A stretch of 62,000 bases of DNA from Mesostigma viride (taxonomy: Eukaryota; Streptophyta; Mesostigmatophyceae; Mesostigmatales; Mesostigmataceae): NCBI GenBank assembly GCA_009746045.1, contig RPFO01000127.1, positions 1-62,000 of the forward strand, given 5' to 3'. Positions 21,966 to 33,479 of this stretch are shown piece by piece. The notes under the pieces are model-generated. The model searched no databases and was not told the DNA's origin. It was given only the letters and a program-made list of their open reading frames with translations. The translations under genes and the position numbers were made by a program. Position 1 is the stretch's first letter. Each line of letters starts with the position of its first letter.

Positions 21966-22754
21966 CGCACTACAATACGGTTCGTAGGAGACGCGAAATG
22001 AGTGAGAATGTTACCCGAGCGGTAACGAGGATTCGCACCGTCGATTTTAACATATGTTTCTTTTTTTGCGCCATTTGGCGAGCATCGACTGGAGCCTGAA
22101 CCTAGCGGGGGGAATCGTGCGGGGGAATCTTGCGGGGGAATCTTGCGGGGAAAAATTCCGAACGTGAATTTAGCGAAGTCCTACTACATTTTGCTTGGGT
22201 TCACGGTACTACAGTTTCGTCACTGAAAATTTTCTGTAGTTGCGTTGGTGTTTCGTACGTTTCGCTGAAATTTTCGTGTTCAGTGCCCAGATCACAATTT
22301 GATCCGGGCGCAAAATGATTGGCTGTACGGTACGAACCAAAAACGAAATTTTAGTATCTAAGTTCCGCAGCGCTTGCTGAATTTGCCCCGGAAGCCCGGG
22401 GGCACTTTCCCCGCTGAAAAAGGTGTCCGCGGAAGCGTATTGTAGTGCGGCTGGCGCACAGGGGAGGGGGGTTGTTCGGACTGCCTCGCGGCAGCCGGAC
22501 CCTCCACCTGGCTGGTATTGTCATGGTTGTTCTTTTGTTTTCTTTTTCTTTTTCCTTGTCTTCTTTTTGTTTTGTTGTTATTGCATGCAGGCGCACCGAC
22601 ATCAGCCGGTGCCCTGTTGTCTGGCGGACGACGCTGATCATCATCGTCGTCCCCAAGATATAGTTTCTTTTCTTTTCTTTTCTTTTTTTTTTCCAGTGCC
22701 GGTTTGAACCATTGTTGTGTTTGATGTTGCTGAAGAGCGTTTATAAAATTCAAG
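21966..22754 (-). other. Copia-3 leader region, no clear gene
   Basis: Between the 5' LTR and the gag remnants. It contains a pyrimidine-rich tract (22530-22695, CTTTT repeats). A minus-strand frame of 157 residues begins inside the LTR (22831) and runs Lys/Asp-rich to 22358. I cannot support a function for it. Confidence 0.4.
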
Positions 22755-24965
22755 TTAGTAAATGGGAATGAACGACGTGATATATTGCTTGAGAACACTG
22801 TATGCTGTGAGCAATGAATTGCTTGGTTCATTAGCTCGTCGTCTGTCTCTGGTCCTCTACGGAGGACTGAGTTGAACTCAGTCCTCTCTCGAGGACCGAG
22901 TTTTTGGGTTTCGTAGAAAATTCGCCCCGGTCAGAATGTTTGACAAAAAAACTCTCAAAATTTATTCAAATACTACGTGAAAAGATCTTTCTTGGACATA
23001 TTTTTGGGATTTTTTTGGATTTGGTATGAGCGGCTAAATGTACGGTCAAAGTACAGGTGGTAAGGGTACTTTTCCACGTGAAACGCGAGTTCCGGAAATG
23101 CACGACCTAGCCATGGCGGCTCGCGCCCATGCATGCAGTTTACGTTTGCGGACGAGTTAGCTGTCAAAACTCAGGAAATAGATTTAACATGCTCTAAAGA
23201 TGATAAAAATCAATTTTTAGCTCGCGGGGATGCGATTTACCCGGTGTCGGCACTGTTCTTGCTGGAAAAAACTGCGATAAGGCAGGTTGACGGAATTGAT
23301 GACTGCGCTTGCTTTCCGGCGCAATTTCAATGGCTGATAGGTTTCTTTCTACATTTTAACATGCATTGTATTAGAATAAATTGAGTGACAGTATAGATTT
23401 GATGATTTCGACCATTCTGTCACGTCATGGTCTATGTGCCGCAAAGTGCCACTTTTGCGGGCACCGCCTGGGCCAAGGTAACGCCAGCCGTGCCAGGTAA
23501 AGCCGGATAATCGTTGCCTCTTCGTTTCTTGATGTTCGTACATGAGTTTAAGCTTGCGAGGCGTTGTCAGGTTCAAGTCTTGATGCTCTTTCTTGACCGT
23601 TGCCTGCCCCTCTCTAAAACCCCCTTTTCAGATGATGTTAGCAGGCATTTGCCTTAACCCAGTGTAGTTGTGCAGGGTTTTAGGAGCTGTGCAGGTTTCA
23701 ACACCTTCATAGATGTTAGTTATTCTTTTGCTACGTTCATACTGCATGATTGTGTGGCCACGGGCTGCGTCAAGGGTGCATTCAAGCTTTTACGGGTGAG
23801 TGAAAAGTCTTGGTGACAAACCACTGCCATCATGTGCCAGCAACTATGTTGGCCACATCATGGCAAGGAAAAACAGTTATAGCCATATCTATTGTTGTTA
23901 GAAACAGTGGAAATATGCTTAACCTACCCATTATATTGGTGGTTGACACTTATAACATAACCCTTTGTTGGTAGGTATCCAAGCCCATTCCCTACATGGA
24001 TGCATAGGCTCTCACTGCATGATAAGGTATGATATACCTGAAGTATGATGATGCAAGTGTGTTGTCCTGTAATGCTTGAAGGGAAATGAGTTGATTGGGA
24101 TGGTTGGTGGCCACGGTGATGTGTAGTATGACCGCACTTACATGCTAGCAAAGTTAGCAAAAGCCCCATTCCTCTCCTGAGGACTGAGAGTTTTTTAATT
24201 GTTTCAGGCAGTTGCAGTGGCCAAATCGAGCCCAGTTTTTTGCCACGTTTCAAGAACTATATTGTTTACATGCCTATATTTTTTCTTCATGCACCAGGAT
24301 TTGATTGAATTTTTCCCACTCGTTCTTATCCCGAAAAATGCAAATTCGCGAGGGGGTGCCCAGCGTCCGTGTAATTTTCAGGTGTTCGGGTCAAGTTTTC
24401 ACATATGCAGTATTTTTGCCAACAAAATGACATCTAGTACACCCCCGATCAACATCAAAACATTTGGGATGGACCCCCCACCTAGTCGCTACACGCGGTT
24501 GAAAATTGTCAACTCAGTCCTCCTGTGAGGACTGAGTTGGGACAGACGACGAGTTAGAAAATAGGTTTACCCTTTATCAACGTTCCTCTCACTGGCTGCG
24601 CCGCCAGTGACCGTTGGGTGCAGACCGTTGGCCCGAGGCCGCACGATGACAGGTCGCAGTCTAGTCACTGCATCGTGTGATCACAGATCAATGCACGCTG
24701 CAGTACGGTCCCTATATCTAGGATACTCTAGTACTGTCCAATGACAGGACACTACGTATGCTGGGTACTGACATCTGTCACGTACCCCAGTACCCAAAGT
24801 ACCTATCTAGGGAAACGTATGCGACTCGACTAGCATTCCTATCTGCATAGCCCACGTGGTATTTATATTCACATACCAACGTAGGTTTACAAGGCTTATT
24901 CATACGTTGTATTCACCGACAATGCCTTTGAGACTTAGTCTACAGCAAAGCATGGAGACTAACTC
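22755..24965 (-). repeat. Copia-3 5' LTR, interrupted
   Basis: LTR sequence at 22755-22834 and 24558-24965, split by a 1,719-bp element. The uninterrupted site GGTTCATTAGAAAATAGG is preserved in the 3' LTR at about 16326-16343. Confidence 0.88.
22835..24553. mobile_element. 1.7-kb non-autonomous inverted-repeat transposon
   Basis: Perfect 13-bp inverted ends CTCGTCGTCTGTC / GACAGACGACGAG and a 4-bp duplication TTAG (22831-22834, 24554-24557). The other Copia-3 LTR provides the empty site. Just inside each end lies a hairpin built from GAGGACTGAGTT and AACTCAGTCCTC. Only short frames without recognisable domains occur (for example plus 23133-23384), so it likely depends on a transposase made elsewhere. 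The superfamily is unclear. Confidence 0.85.
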
Positions 24966-24971
24966 TGCCGG

Positions 24972-25285
24972 AGCTCGCCCAGGCTGTTAATAAACTCCTC
25001 CACGGCGGACGGCGTCAGAATTTCTGGCAGCTTACTTGGCAGCTCTTCTTTCTTGAAAACTTTCCGGGCAGTTGGTGCTGACTGCTGCCCCGGAGCGGTG
25101 CTGACCGAGCCACCAGCTGGCTCAGTCGCCGCGGTGGCTGCGCCACTCCCATCCGCCGGAGTTGATGCTTGCGTTCCCTGGTCCTGGGTTGCAGCTGGCG
25201 TTCGCTCCGCGCCACGCGCCATGAGCCCAGAAAAATAGTCAACGGTAATGTTGACTGTTGTGAATACAAGTTGAATGCCCTTCAC
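24972..25285 (-). pseudogene. Copia-2 gag, N-terminal part
   Basis: The likely start is MARGAERTPAATQDQ at 25220; the frame is open from 25285. An Ala/Thr/Gly-rich N-terminus is followed by VFKKEELPSKLPEILTPS and EEFINSLGEL. It breaks at the Copia-3 duplication and resumes at 16250. Confidence 0.7.
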
Positions 25286-25400
25286 CGCTGGCTAGCACGC
25301 CGGCGATGGAGACGGGATTTTTGTTGTTTGGGGAACCGATTGCGGGAGGCTGAGCCCGCAGCCGCCACTGATTGCTATTGAACCCTTGCAGCTGGCCAGG
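25258..25400 (-). repeat. Start of Copia-2 5' LTR (tentative)
   Basis: TTGTGAATACAAGTTGAATG at 25258 resembles the Copia-1 LTR edge (TTGTGAGGATGAGAATG) and sits just upstream of the gag start. Beyond about 25300 no match to 8059-8424 is visible, so the LTR is truncated or diverged. Confidence 0.35.
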
Positions 25401-26225
25401 CCGCAAGGAGCTCAGCGGCGCGGCGCTAACCGATAAGGCATGCTCGAGCCTCTAACCCGAGACTACCGGTAGGCTACTACCCGATAGTGCATGCTCGAGC
25501 CTCTATTAACCCGAGACTACCGGCCAGCGGATAGATGCCACTCGGGAGCACAACTAAGCATGCTGGTTGGGTTGTGCATGACAAAAAATCATCACATGCA
25601 TCACATTACACTTGACAAAGTACCTTGGGCGTGCATGCGCCTCACTCACAACATGCACCTTTTGGCCTTTGGGCCAGGTGCCAGGATCAGATGCCACTCT
25701 GGTGACCTGCACTGCTACACGCAAGGCCAGCACTACATGCCAATCACTGCACATGTGCATGACAATCTACGTGCGGTGTATGTGCGGTGAAAGATGCACC
25801 TACTTGGTAGCATACCATATAAGACGTACATTTGTAAAATTGAATGATAAGGAGATGTCGCCTCATGCACGGAAGGCTTCCTACTAGGCTTTCACGCAGT
25901 GTTCATATTTTCTTGCATCTAAGGAAATATGAGAGCCCCCACATTCCTACAAGTAAGTTCCTCAATTTCCCTTACATGGCACACCCATTTTCTTTTTGAT
26001 GTGGGGAGTTTTCCTTCCCACCTGTTTTCCTTTTCCTATTTACCTTTTTTTACCTTACTGATCACATTTTCTTTCTACCAATATCTTTCTTATTATCCAT
26101 ATTAATTTTATGTATGCTTATACTTTATATTTATGCAACTTTCTATATTTCCTTATTAAGTGAGATAACTTTCTGTATTCTTTTTTTTTTACTTATTGCT
26201 GTAATCTCATTTCTTCTTCTTTATG
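25401..26225. other. Intergenic region, no gene seen
   Basis: A 30-bp direct duplication (GCATGCTCGAGCCTCTA... at about 25438 and 25489) and then AT-rich sequence with a long T/TTA-rich tract (26040-26225). I see no domain-bearing frame. Confidence 0.5.
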
Positions 26226-26238
26226 TTTATTATATTTA

Positions 26239-28112
26239 TTACAAATATAATTACTTACAGCAGAGTGAAATCACTCAAACCAAAGCAAACGCCCAGCTAT
26301 AAACCTATATACAGAGCCATGTCAAAGCTCTATACTACGATAAGAACAATGGAAACGCCTAACGGGAGGAACCTAATAGCCCTGCTGCACCGCAAAATCA
26401 GCCCGCGTACGGCGGAGCATGATGTCAGCCATGGCCCGAGTCAGCGCCACCGACAAGCGCTGACGCCAATATGACGTCCAGGTCCGCGCCGACCATGGGG
26501 CCCGCTGGCCCTCCAGGTCCAGCCGGTCCTCCCGGAGCCGGCAACACTCCTTGAAGAAGGCGGAGGTCAGGGGCCCCATGGCACCAAACTCCTCCAGGAC
26601 AAAGGGCACCACACGATGGTGCCCGACGTCGCCGTAGGCCAGGAGCTTGGCCCGCTCCGCCCGGTCCGCCGTGTAACCTGCCGTGAGGGAGGCCCCAGCC
26701 ACGTGGCTAAGAGCCAAGGGCCGCGCCACCGAAACGTCAATAAGCAGATGCCGGCCACCCCCTCAAAGTCCAGCACCACGATGTCAGGCCGGTGGTTGGG
26801 GGAATAGAAGGCAGCGCCATCCGCATCCTCGGACCGGATGTTCGCGTGGGGGAAAACCGACCGAATCATGGCGAGCACCACCGTCAGGAGGACAGTGTGC
26901 AAATACAAATACCAATTCTGATTCTGTTGGCCCCCCATGCAGGCAAGGTAGTGAGTCCCCGTGGGATCCAGCGGCTGCCCACAGCTACCACAAGGCCGCC
27001 CGGCCGGAACAAGAGGCTGCGGGGCAAATAGCTGGTGCCGGAGCGCCACCGAGTAGTGGCTGGGAGCCAAGGCGAATGGGGGGGCCATGGGAAGAGCACG
27101 AAGGTACGCCGAGCCCACACTCCGCAAGGAAAGCGAGAACAGCCACGCACGTCCCTGGGCGTTGAGGTCCGCGAAAAGAGCAATCCAATCAGCCGTGTGC
27201 AGAATACCCGCGTAGGTTTTCTGGTGTTTATCGATGACGCGAGCAGGGAATGCGGCGGGAGATTGAACGGAGGCGACCGAGGGAGTGCCGCGAGGGAGGT
27301 GGCGCTGTACCGCCTGAGCGGCACGGACGGGAGAACAGGCCTGCTGGATCTCAGCATAGGCCTCCTGGATGGCGGTGACGAAGGGCAAAGGGCTGCTGGG
27401 GTCCAGGAGGTCAGGCGCTGCCGTTGCCAAAAGGGGCAGGAGCCGGCAGCTTTCCGCCCACGACTGAGCGACGGAGCCCAAAAATGCTGCTGGGGCCAGC
27501 CGGGCGGCACGAGTCAGACCGCAGCCACCCATCCGTGCAGGCAGGGAGGCAATGCGAATAGCATGTGGCGGGAGGTCGGGGCCCGGGACCAGCTGCGCCA
27601 AGGCCGACTGGATGCGTTCGTCGTGGCCCTCGGCGGCCAGCCGGACCTGAGCCGGAAGAGCGCCCCGGAGCCAGTGAACGACGCGAGGGTGAGCGCAAAA
27701 CCACAGAAGCAGACCCTTGGTCTGCGAATCATGAAGGCGCGCAATCAAGGGCAGTACCTCAGTGCGTGCCTCGAGGGCGGCCCGCAGAGCATCGATGACA
27801 AACGCGGGGTCGCCAACCGGAACGCCGAGGACATCCAACCCATGGAGGCGCTCGTCCCGGCCCAAGAGCTGGGGCGGAAAGCCGGAGCAATCACCTTGGG
27901 GCGAGTACACCGCGCACTTGGCCAGGGTCAACTGGAGGTTGATGTCGGCCACCGCGGTCTGCAGTGCCAGCAGAGCCGCGGTGGTGTCCGGCACAGGGCC
28001 CAGAAGGTAGATATCATCCAAGTAGGCCTGAATAGCGACCGCCGGGTGGGCAGCATGGACCGCTTGGAGGCAACCCTGGAGGGGGGCGGCAAAGTACAGG
28101 GGTCCCAGGGGG
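26239..28112 (-). mobile_element. LINE-1: 5'-truncated R2-like non-LTR retrotransposon
   Basis: Minus-strand insertion of 1,874 bp flanked by a perfect 13-bp duplication TTTATTATATTTA (26226-26238 and 28113-28125), as expected of target-primed reverse transcription with 5' truncation. The 3' untranslated region (26239-26372) recurs at 49025-49127 in the opposite orientation. Confidence 0.88.
26373..28107 (-). pseudogene. LINE-1 ORF: RT C-terminal half, zinc knuckle, PD-(D/E)XK endonuclease
   Basis: Starts inside RT at PLGPLYFA and continues with the catalytic AYLDDIYLLG box and LAKCAVYSP. It then has a thumb and linker of about 300 residues, a CX2CX8HX4C knuckle (CGSCGQPLDPTGTHYLAC) and an endonuclease core (HRPDIVVLDFEG ... 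LIDVSVARPLAL). After the RPD the frame slips by one base near 26740. The remainder (YTADRAERAKLLAYGD, VVPFVLEEFGAMGP) is read in the overlapping frame to 26373. RT followed by a CCHC knuckle and restriction-like endonuclease is the R2/CRE-type layout. It is truncated and frameshifted, so non-functional. Confidence 0.8.
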
Positions 28113-28125
28113 TTTATTATATTTA

Positions 28126-28929
28126 CTATAATTAATTAATTAATAAAACTCGTGCTCCCGTTGGGGAGTCACGGAGTATTAACCCCAATGGATGGATTGA
28201 AGGGGGATGCACACAATCCTACTGGTCTATTCTATCTAGATGGACTAGCCAGATCCTAGGTCGCATTCCTGGGTCGCTTAGGCCATTCTTCCCATATAGG
28301 CGCAAGTAGGCATCTTCCCCACAACAGGAGGCGGGTTCATTGTCCTTGGGGACCTGGGCATTCTTTATCTTTACTTTAACGTAATCTTACAATGTTCTTA
28401 TCATGTGCTACTTATCTATCATTCTTCTGTTCTTTTTATTTTCACTATTTGCGTCCATGAATGGTTGTCTCACTTAATAAAATGAATAGTTGTACGTCTG
28501 ACTCAATAAAACTTAATTATACACTCTTCCACCTTCCACCTTTGAACTGGAGTGAGCTGGTTATAGGATCGAGGCGTTCGACCCAGATTGTTGGGATGGA
28601 GATCCTGGGAACCACGGGCGCTCAAACTACGAACAAGAAACTCCTGACCCTTAGCCCAACGTATTGCCTATGCCTTATCATATCCCAGCAATGACCTCGT
28701 TGTCCCTGTTGTTTATTCTTCTTCTCATCCCCTTTTTATTTTTTGTTTTAACTTTTATTATTTTCCATCCACCACCCGGTCAGCCCTTTTGTGTTCACCC
28801 TTCTCTCTCCAAGAACTTGTCTCCAAGGTTCCACGTATGTCTTCCTACAGACCCCCCCCCCCGTGATCTTCGCGCCTTTCCTCTCAGACAACTACTAGTA
28901 GTCCTCACACGATCGACGTAGGACCGCCA
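28126..28929. other. Spacer with LINE-tail hairpin, no gene
   Basis: Begins with an ATTA array (28128-28145) and the hairpin CTCCCGTTGGGGAG (28155-28168), the same pattern as at other LINE ends in this window. The rest shows no supported gene. Confidence 0.5.
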
Positions 28930-29231
28930 TTGAATTGAATTGAATTGAATTGAATTGAATTGAATTGAATTGACTTGACTTGAATTGAATTGAATTGAAT
29001 TGAATTGAATTGAATTGAATTGAATTGAATTGAATTGAATTGAATTGAATTGAATTGAATTGAATTGAATTGAATTGAATTGAATTGAATTGAATTGAAT
29101 TGAATTGAATTGAATTGAATTGAATTGAATTGAATTGAATTGAATTGAATTGAATTGAATTGAATTGAATTGAATTGAATTGAATTGAATTGAATTGAAT
29201 TGAATTGAGTTGAATTGAATTGAATTGAATT
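28930..29231. repeat. (TTGAA)n microsatellite, LINE-2a 3' tail
   Basis: About 60 copies of TTGAA with few variants, abutting the LINE-2a 3' hairpin at 29241-29252. In LINE orientation the tail reads (ATTCA)n, suggesting a microsatellite-type 3' end. Confidence 0.9.
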
Positions 29232-29779
29232 GTAACATAACTCCGTTGGGAGAATATGTAGCACATATCCTGGTGAGTGCTGGCAGAGAAGGGGCATATT
29301 GCTTTGAATACATTCTAAGCTACTTCCTGCAAGGGTGGGAATGTAAACGACACTTGCTCTAGGTGCCCCAGGGGCACCTGCAGCCCCATGAGCTATCAAG
29401 CTATGCCCAGCTAAGGGGGAGCCTGTCATGGGGGGGAAGATCAGCATAGCTATACAAGAGCTAGGGCATGGCTTCTCAGCAGAGAGTGACTCCCTGCATG
29501 GGCACTGCATAATTAAATAAAGCTAGGCATCATCTGGAGGGTGGCTCATCACAGGCACACATGTACATGACTAAAAAGGCTAGGCCTCAGCTGGTATAGT
29601 GCCTGTTGTAGTAGGCGGGCATGTACAAGGCCACTGTCTAACTATTCTACACTACTGCTGCTGTATTCCCCTAGGCTGGGGCTTCTGGAGTCGCTGGGGC
29701 CGCGGTGGTTGAGGGGGTCGCGTGCCAGGGCTTGTGGCCGACGTAGATGGCCGCCCCCTTCCAGTACACCGGCTGGCCC

Positions 29780-30600
29780 GCCTAGGTCTGCCGGAGCTGG
29801 AGGTAGGTCGGCCATAGCTCCCGTCGCCGTTGTTGCTGCGCCAGGGTCAAGTCGTCGTCCACGGTGAAGGGAGTCTTCTCAAGCCGAGCTTGCGGCGTCT
29901 GAGAAACGAAATCTTGTCCGCTGGGCTCTCAAAGATGAGAAGAAGCGGAGGTGCCCCTGCCTTACCCCGCGCGCGGGGGAGGCGGTGGGCGGTCAGCAAG
30001 AAGGCCCATGCGTGCAAGGATTTTGCTCTCAAACGCACGTGCAAGCTTCTCGGAATTCTCACCTTCCTCCATGTCGAAGTTCTTGAGTATGGCGTTGAGG
30101 CTGCGCTTGGCGAGCTTGGCCTCCTTGCGGAGGTCAAGCGTCTGCCGTTGGAGCTGGGCTGCGACGGCGGAGGTGGTGGAGGTGGTATGTTGTCTGCCCA
30201 GGTCGTGATGGGAGGAGCATCGCCGGCCAGGCCAGCAGGGGCTGGCTTGGCGGCAATGTCCTTCACCGCCTGGGCGGTGAGGCCTGCGGTGTTCTGCAGG
30301 ACCTCGTTAGCGATGGCATTGTCCTTAAGACGCTGGTCGATGTCGCGGAGCTGGGCGGTGATGGAGTCGGTGGAGGCGGAGGGGGGGGGGGGGTGGAGGC
30401 GAGGAGGGTGGCGGTGGCGGTGGGGATGGTGGGGAGCTCAGCAGCCAGCGTGCGCCCCACAGCTGCCACATCTGCAGCAAGGGGCGTCACGTGCTCTGAG
30501 AGGTATTGCATGGAGGTGCGCCCATGCCATGCCGATCCGTGTCGTCAGGTCGTCCTCGCAGACTGCATGTCGGGAAGCCAACTGCCGAGCAGCTTGAAGC
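29780..30600 (-). pseudogene. LINE-2a ORF1-like module downstream of RT
   Basis: In LINE direction: a heptad-like helical segment (LSEHVTPLAADVAAVGRTL, LRDIDQRLKDNAIANEVLQ), a Pro-rich linker, another helix (RKEAKLAKRSLNAILKNFD), then PRARGKAGAPPLLLIFESPA followed by DKISFLRRRKL and an acidic DDDLTLAQQQRRREL segment. This coiled-coil, RRM-like, C-terminal-domain order is typical of L1 ORF1 proteins, which bind RNA as chaperones. Here it follows RT. Frameshifts break it. The homologous stretch of LINE-2b (51800-52268) shows the same module. Confidence 0.6.
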
Positions 30601-30689
30601 GGCCTGAAGTAGGGTCAGGGGACCTCGGTGTCGTCTAAGATGCGGAGTGTGGGTGGGGGCCCTGCCATGCCGAGGGCCAGGGCCTCCGT

Positions 30690-32340
30690 TTTGGGGCTGA
30701 TTTCTAGACCAACCGCCCGAGCCTCGAGCGACGAGCGCCAGGCAGTCCAGCCAGAGTTGGACAGACTCCGGCTTCGGCGATGAGCGTGATGTCGTCGGCA
30801 TAAATGAGGTCAGCTTGTAAATTCTGCTTGTTAGTCCGTAGTCGGCCCCCCTTCTCGAAGCTCGTTCGTGATCGCTAGGCTGGGGGCACGGCCTGCAATG
30901 CTAGCAAAGCGAGCACGTGCCTGGCGCATAACGTAATCCACTACAATAATAAACAGGTACGGCGACAGGACGCAACCCTGCCACACGCCGGTCTGCAGTG
31001 GGCACGGCAGGGTAAAGCCGTGTTGAGTGCGCACCGAAGTGGTCGACCCCTCATATACAGCGTGCGGATGACCGTCGGTAATCAGGGGAGTGGGGACGCG
31101 AGCGCGAGCTTAAGTATATACAGCCCATAGAGCGTCTCAGAGGACAGAATCAAAAGCCTTGATGAAGTCGACGAAGATCAGGATGGCGGGAAACTCACCA
31201 GGCTGCAGGAGAGCGATTTCCTCGAAGAGGCGACGCGCGACAAAGATGGCCATCATGACGGTGTTGCGCCCAGGATCCGGACGAAAGCCCATTTTACTTT
31301 CCCCTGGGTGACGGTCGAGAGCAGAACGAAGGCGGTTGAGGATCATGCGCATGAACAACTTGAGTGCGGCGCTCTGGATGCAGACTCCTCGGTATAGTTG
31401 GCGGGGTCGTTACAGTGTAGGGGAACCTTTGTTTTTGTACAGCATAATACGGTAGCTGCGCTGCCACTCAGGAATCGGTGGCGCGTCGGCTAGCAGGATC
31501 CGGTTGCAGACGTCAAGCAGGAACCCCGTGAGCGCCGTCAGCTATCACCGGGGCGGGGAGCTGGTCTGACAGGTCCAACGGCGGCGTAGAAGCGGAGTTG
31601 CTTGGCGGCGGTGCTCAGCTCGAGCTCGGTGAACGTCGGGAGCTGGTTGGGGTCGGCCAGGGGTTCCGTCAGGGCTGGGTACGTGTCGTCCTGCTCAGCG
31701 GCGGGCGGCGTGGGCGGCGCAGGGACGTCCGCAGGCGCTACTGCCAGGCGCGCGGCCGCCAAAGGGCCATTTGGCGGAGGCGGCGGGGGGGCGCCGAGCA
31801 GCCGGGACTGGGAGGAATACCACTGGTCGAGCTGCTGCTGCGGTGAGCCGGCCGAGAGAGCGTCCGCGGCGCCGGCTGCGCGCCGCCGGCGGGCCGCTGG
31901 GCGTGACGCAGGCGGGTCCAGGCGTACTTGCCGTGCTCAGGTCCTTGAGGTGGGCGAAGTATTCGCGGAGTCACATGGAGGTCCTCCTGCTTGATCCTTG
32001 CATGGTCGCCTGCCGGATGGCCGAGTGGTAATCGGCTTTGAGGCGGCGTAGCAGGCGGGGTCGCGGTTGTCCGCAGGGCTTGCCGGGCCTGGATGACGGT
32101 GGGGAGCCGGTGCAGGCTGGTGAAGCGGGGTGGGCGGCGGGGGGGCAGCAGGGCCCCGGCCGCGGGCAGCTTGCCGGCGAGGTGCCGAAGGGCTGATGCC
32201 GGGCCGGCAGCGAACAGCTGGGCGTGGCTGGCCAGGATGTCCAGCGCGTCTACGAACGCCTCTGACTGACTGCTGCGCGCTTGTGGGCGCGTTTTTCAGG
32301 GAAGTCCTTCAGAGCGTCGTCAGATTTCTCAAGCATTGAA
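30690..32340 (-). pseudogene. LINE-2a reverse transcriptase
   Basis: RT blocks in several frames: RMILNRLRSALD and MGFRPDPGRNT (31358-31260), IFVDFIKAFDSV (near 31150), TGVWQGCVLSPYLFIIVVDYV (31000-30940) and an ADDI box (near 30800). The region before RT (32340-31400) matches 49700-50580 of LINE-2b. Several single-base shifts show it is inactive as read. Confidence 0.75.
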
Positions 32341-32509
32341 CTGCAGTACGTGTGCGCAAATCAGGTGGTGCCAATTAAGTGCTTACAAAAGGGCGAGGGG
32401 AATCGCAGGCGGATGCGGGCGGTGACGATGCGATGATCGGAGCGCACCAGGGGGATCACATGCGATCGAGCGAGCAGCTAGTACAGATCCTTGATGACGC
32501 TTGCGCATT

Positions 32510-33241
32510 ACAACATATAGTCGATGCAGCGTTCAGTGCCAGTTGGCGAGGTGTGTGTGACCAAAGCATCTGGACTATGTGGCAAGCGGGTGTTGGCAGT
32601 GACCATGCAGATCGCATGGCGTAAGCAAATCAGCAAAAAGTGCAGTGTTGGCATTGGAGACCGTACCGTTGGGGGCGTGCTGACATCCGCCAGTACCCGG
32701 TGGTAGCGTTGCGTTGGCGTCCAGTAGCAGAGCGAGGTAGTTGCGACCAGGGGTGCCGTTCGCCAGGTTCTCCAGCGCAGCAAAGAAGTCCTTGCGATAT
32801 CTTGTTCTGGGTGGCCGTAGTGGGGTGCGTCACCGACGCCCACCGTCAGGGCGTATAGGTCGAGTGGCCCTTCACCGAAGGGAAGGTGGCCACAAGGAGC
32901 CGAGCGTTTACCAGCTGGGGTTCGCCCATGTGTCGTACGGCGAGCGGGGAGCAGAGGAGACCGACGCCCCCGTTCCCGGTGCCGTCGCCGCCTCTGTAAT
33001 AGAACCGCCAGCCGTCGATGTCGTCAACAGCAATTAAGGGCAGTCGGTCCGCGGGCCGATGCAGTGTGCCTGTGTTCTTGGATTCCCAGGATGGCGATAT
33101 TATTGTCGATGCAGTTCTAAACCAATAAGATTGGAGACAGTCTCGATGGCACTGACAGTCGTCGCTGCGCAGGCAGTGACAGCAGTCAGGCGGGTCAGCG
33201 TCGGGCTGGAGCGTGCAGGCGTTGAAGGTGGCGATGACCAA
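32510..33241 (-). pseudogene. LINE-2a APE-type endonuclease
   Basis: The N-terminus VIATFNACTLQPD fits the first strand of apurinic-like endonucleases. It continues with an ESKNTGT segment (catalytic E), GNGGVGLL, and DALVTHTSPTGTERCIDYML (the T-x-SP...IDYI motif near the C-terminus). It nicks target DNA in related L1 elements. Frames change near 32846 and 32640, so it is broken. Confidence 0.72.
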
Positions 33242-33406
33242 TTAGGGCGCGCGTTGCATGACCGAAAAGCGGGGTGCAGGCGGGGGTGGGGGCGGAGATG
33301 GAGCAGGGTGGTGATGGGGGTGGGGGTGGAGGTGGTGGGGTAGGGGGGGCGGTTTGATTGAGGACTTATTATGCTTTCAATCACCGTTTCGATTCTTTCT
33401 GCCAAC

Positions 33407-33445
33407 CCCCAATCCCATTATTTACATTTGGTGGATCCCACTACA
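33407..33445 (+). repeat. Left terminal inverted repeat of 13-kb transposon
   Basis: About 39 bp, pairing with 46412-46450 apart from a TTA insertion. It is followed by CACCAAAATGG, while the right end continues CATTTTGGTGG. Confidence 0.85.
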
Positions 33446-33479
33446 CCAAAATGGTTTTTTTTAAAATATTGGATTTTGC

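Larger units (their letters stand above)
16257..24965 (-). mobile_element. Copia-3, LTR retrotransposon inserted in Copia-2 gag
   Basis: LTRs lie at 16257-16740 and 22755-24965, the latter enlarged by the nested element at 22835-24553. The flanking sequences TGCCAG (16251-16256) and TGCCGG (24966-24971) look like a 6-bp duplication with one change. Removing the element joins the gag halves in frame (INSLGELRQ to NWQDYNELS). The internal region has integrase, protease-like, RT and RNase H domains and a short nucleocapsid. The gag region between 20940 and 22754 is rearranged. Apart from a 4-bp indel and the first 20 nt, the two LTRs look almost identical. Confidence 0.85.
29232..33406 (-). mobile_element. 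LINE-2a, 3' two thirds (APE, RT, ORF1-like module, 3' UTR)
   Basis: An L1-like non-LTR retrotransposon on the minus strand. Its 5' part (46451-48210) was pushed away by the 13-kb transposon at 33407-46450; the reading frame is continuous across the removed insertion. The 3' UTR (29232 to about 29780) carries the terminal hairpin CTCCGTTGGGAG and a (TTGAA)n tail. A second copy, LINE-2b, lies at 49689-52680 on the plus strand. Confidence 0.82.

Noticed and set aside
23133-23384. 83-residue frame inside the TTAG element as a transposase
   Set aside because: Too short and without recognisable motifs; the element is probably non-autonomous.
28895-29266. Minus-strand frames of QFNSI repeats
   Set aside because: Translation of the (TTGAA)n microsatellite in all three frames; no gene.
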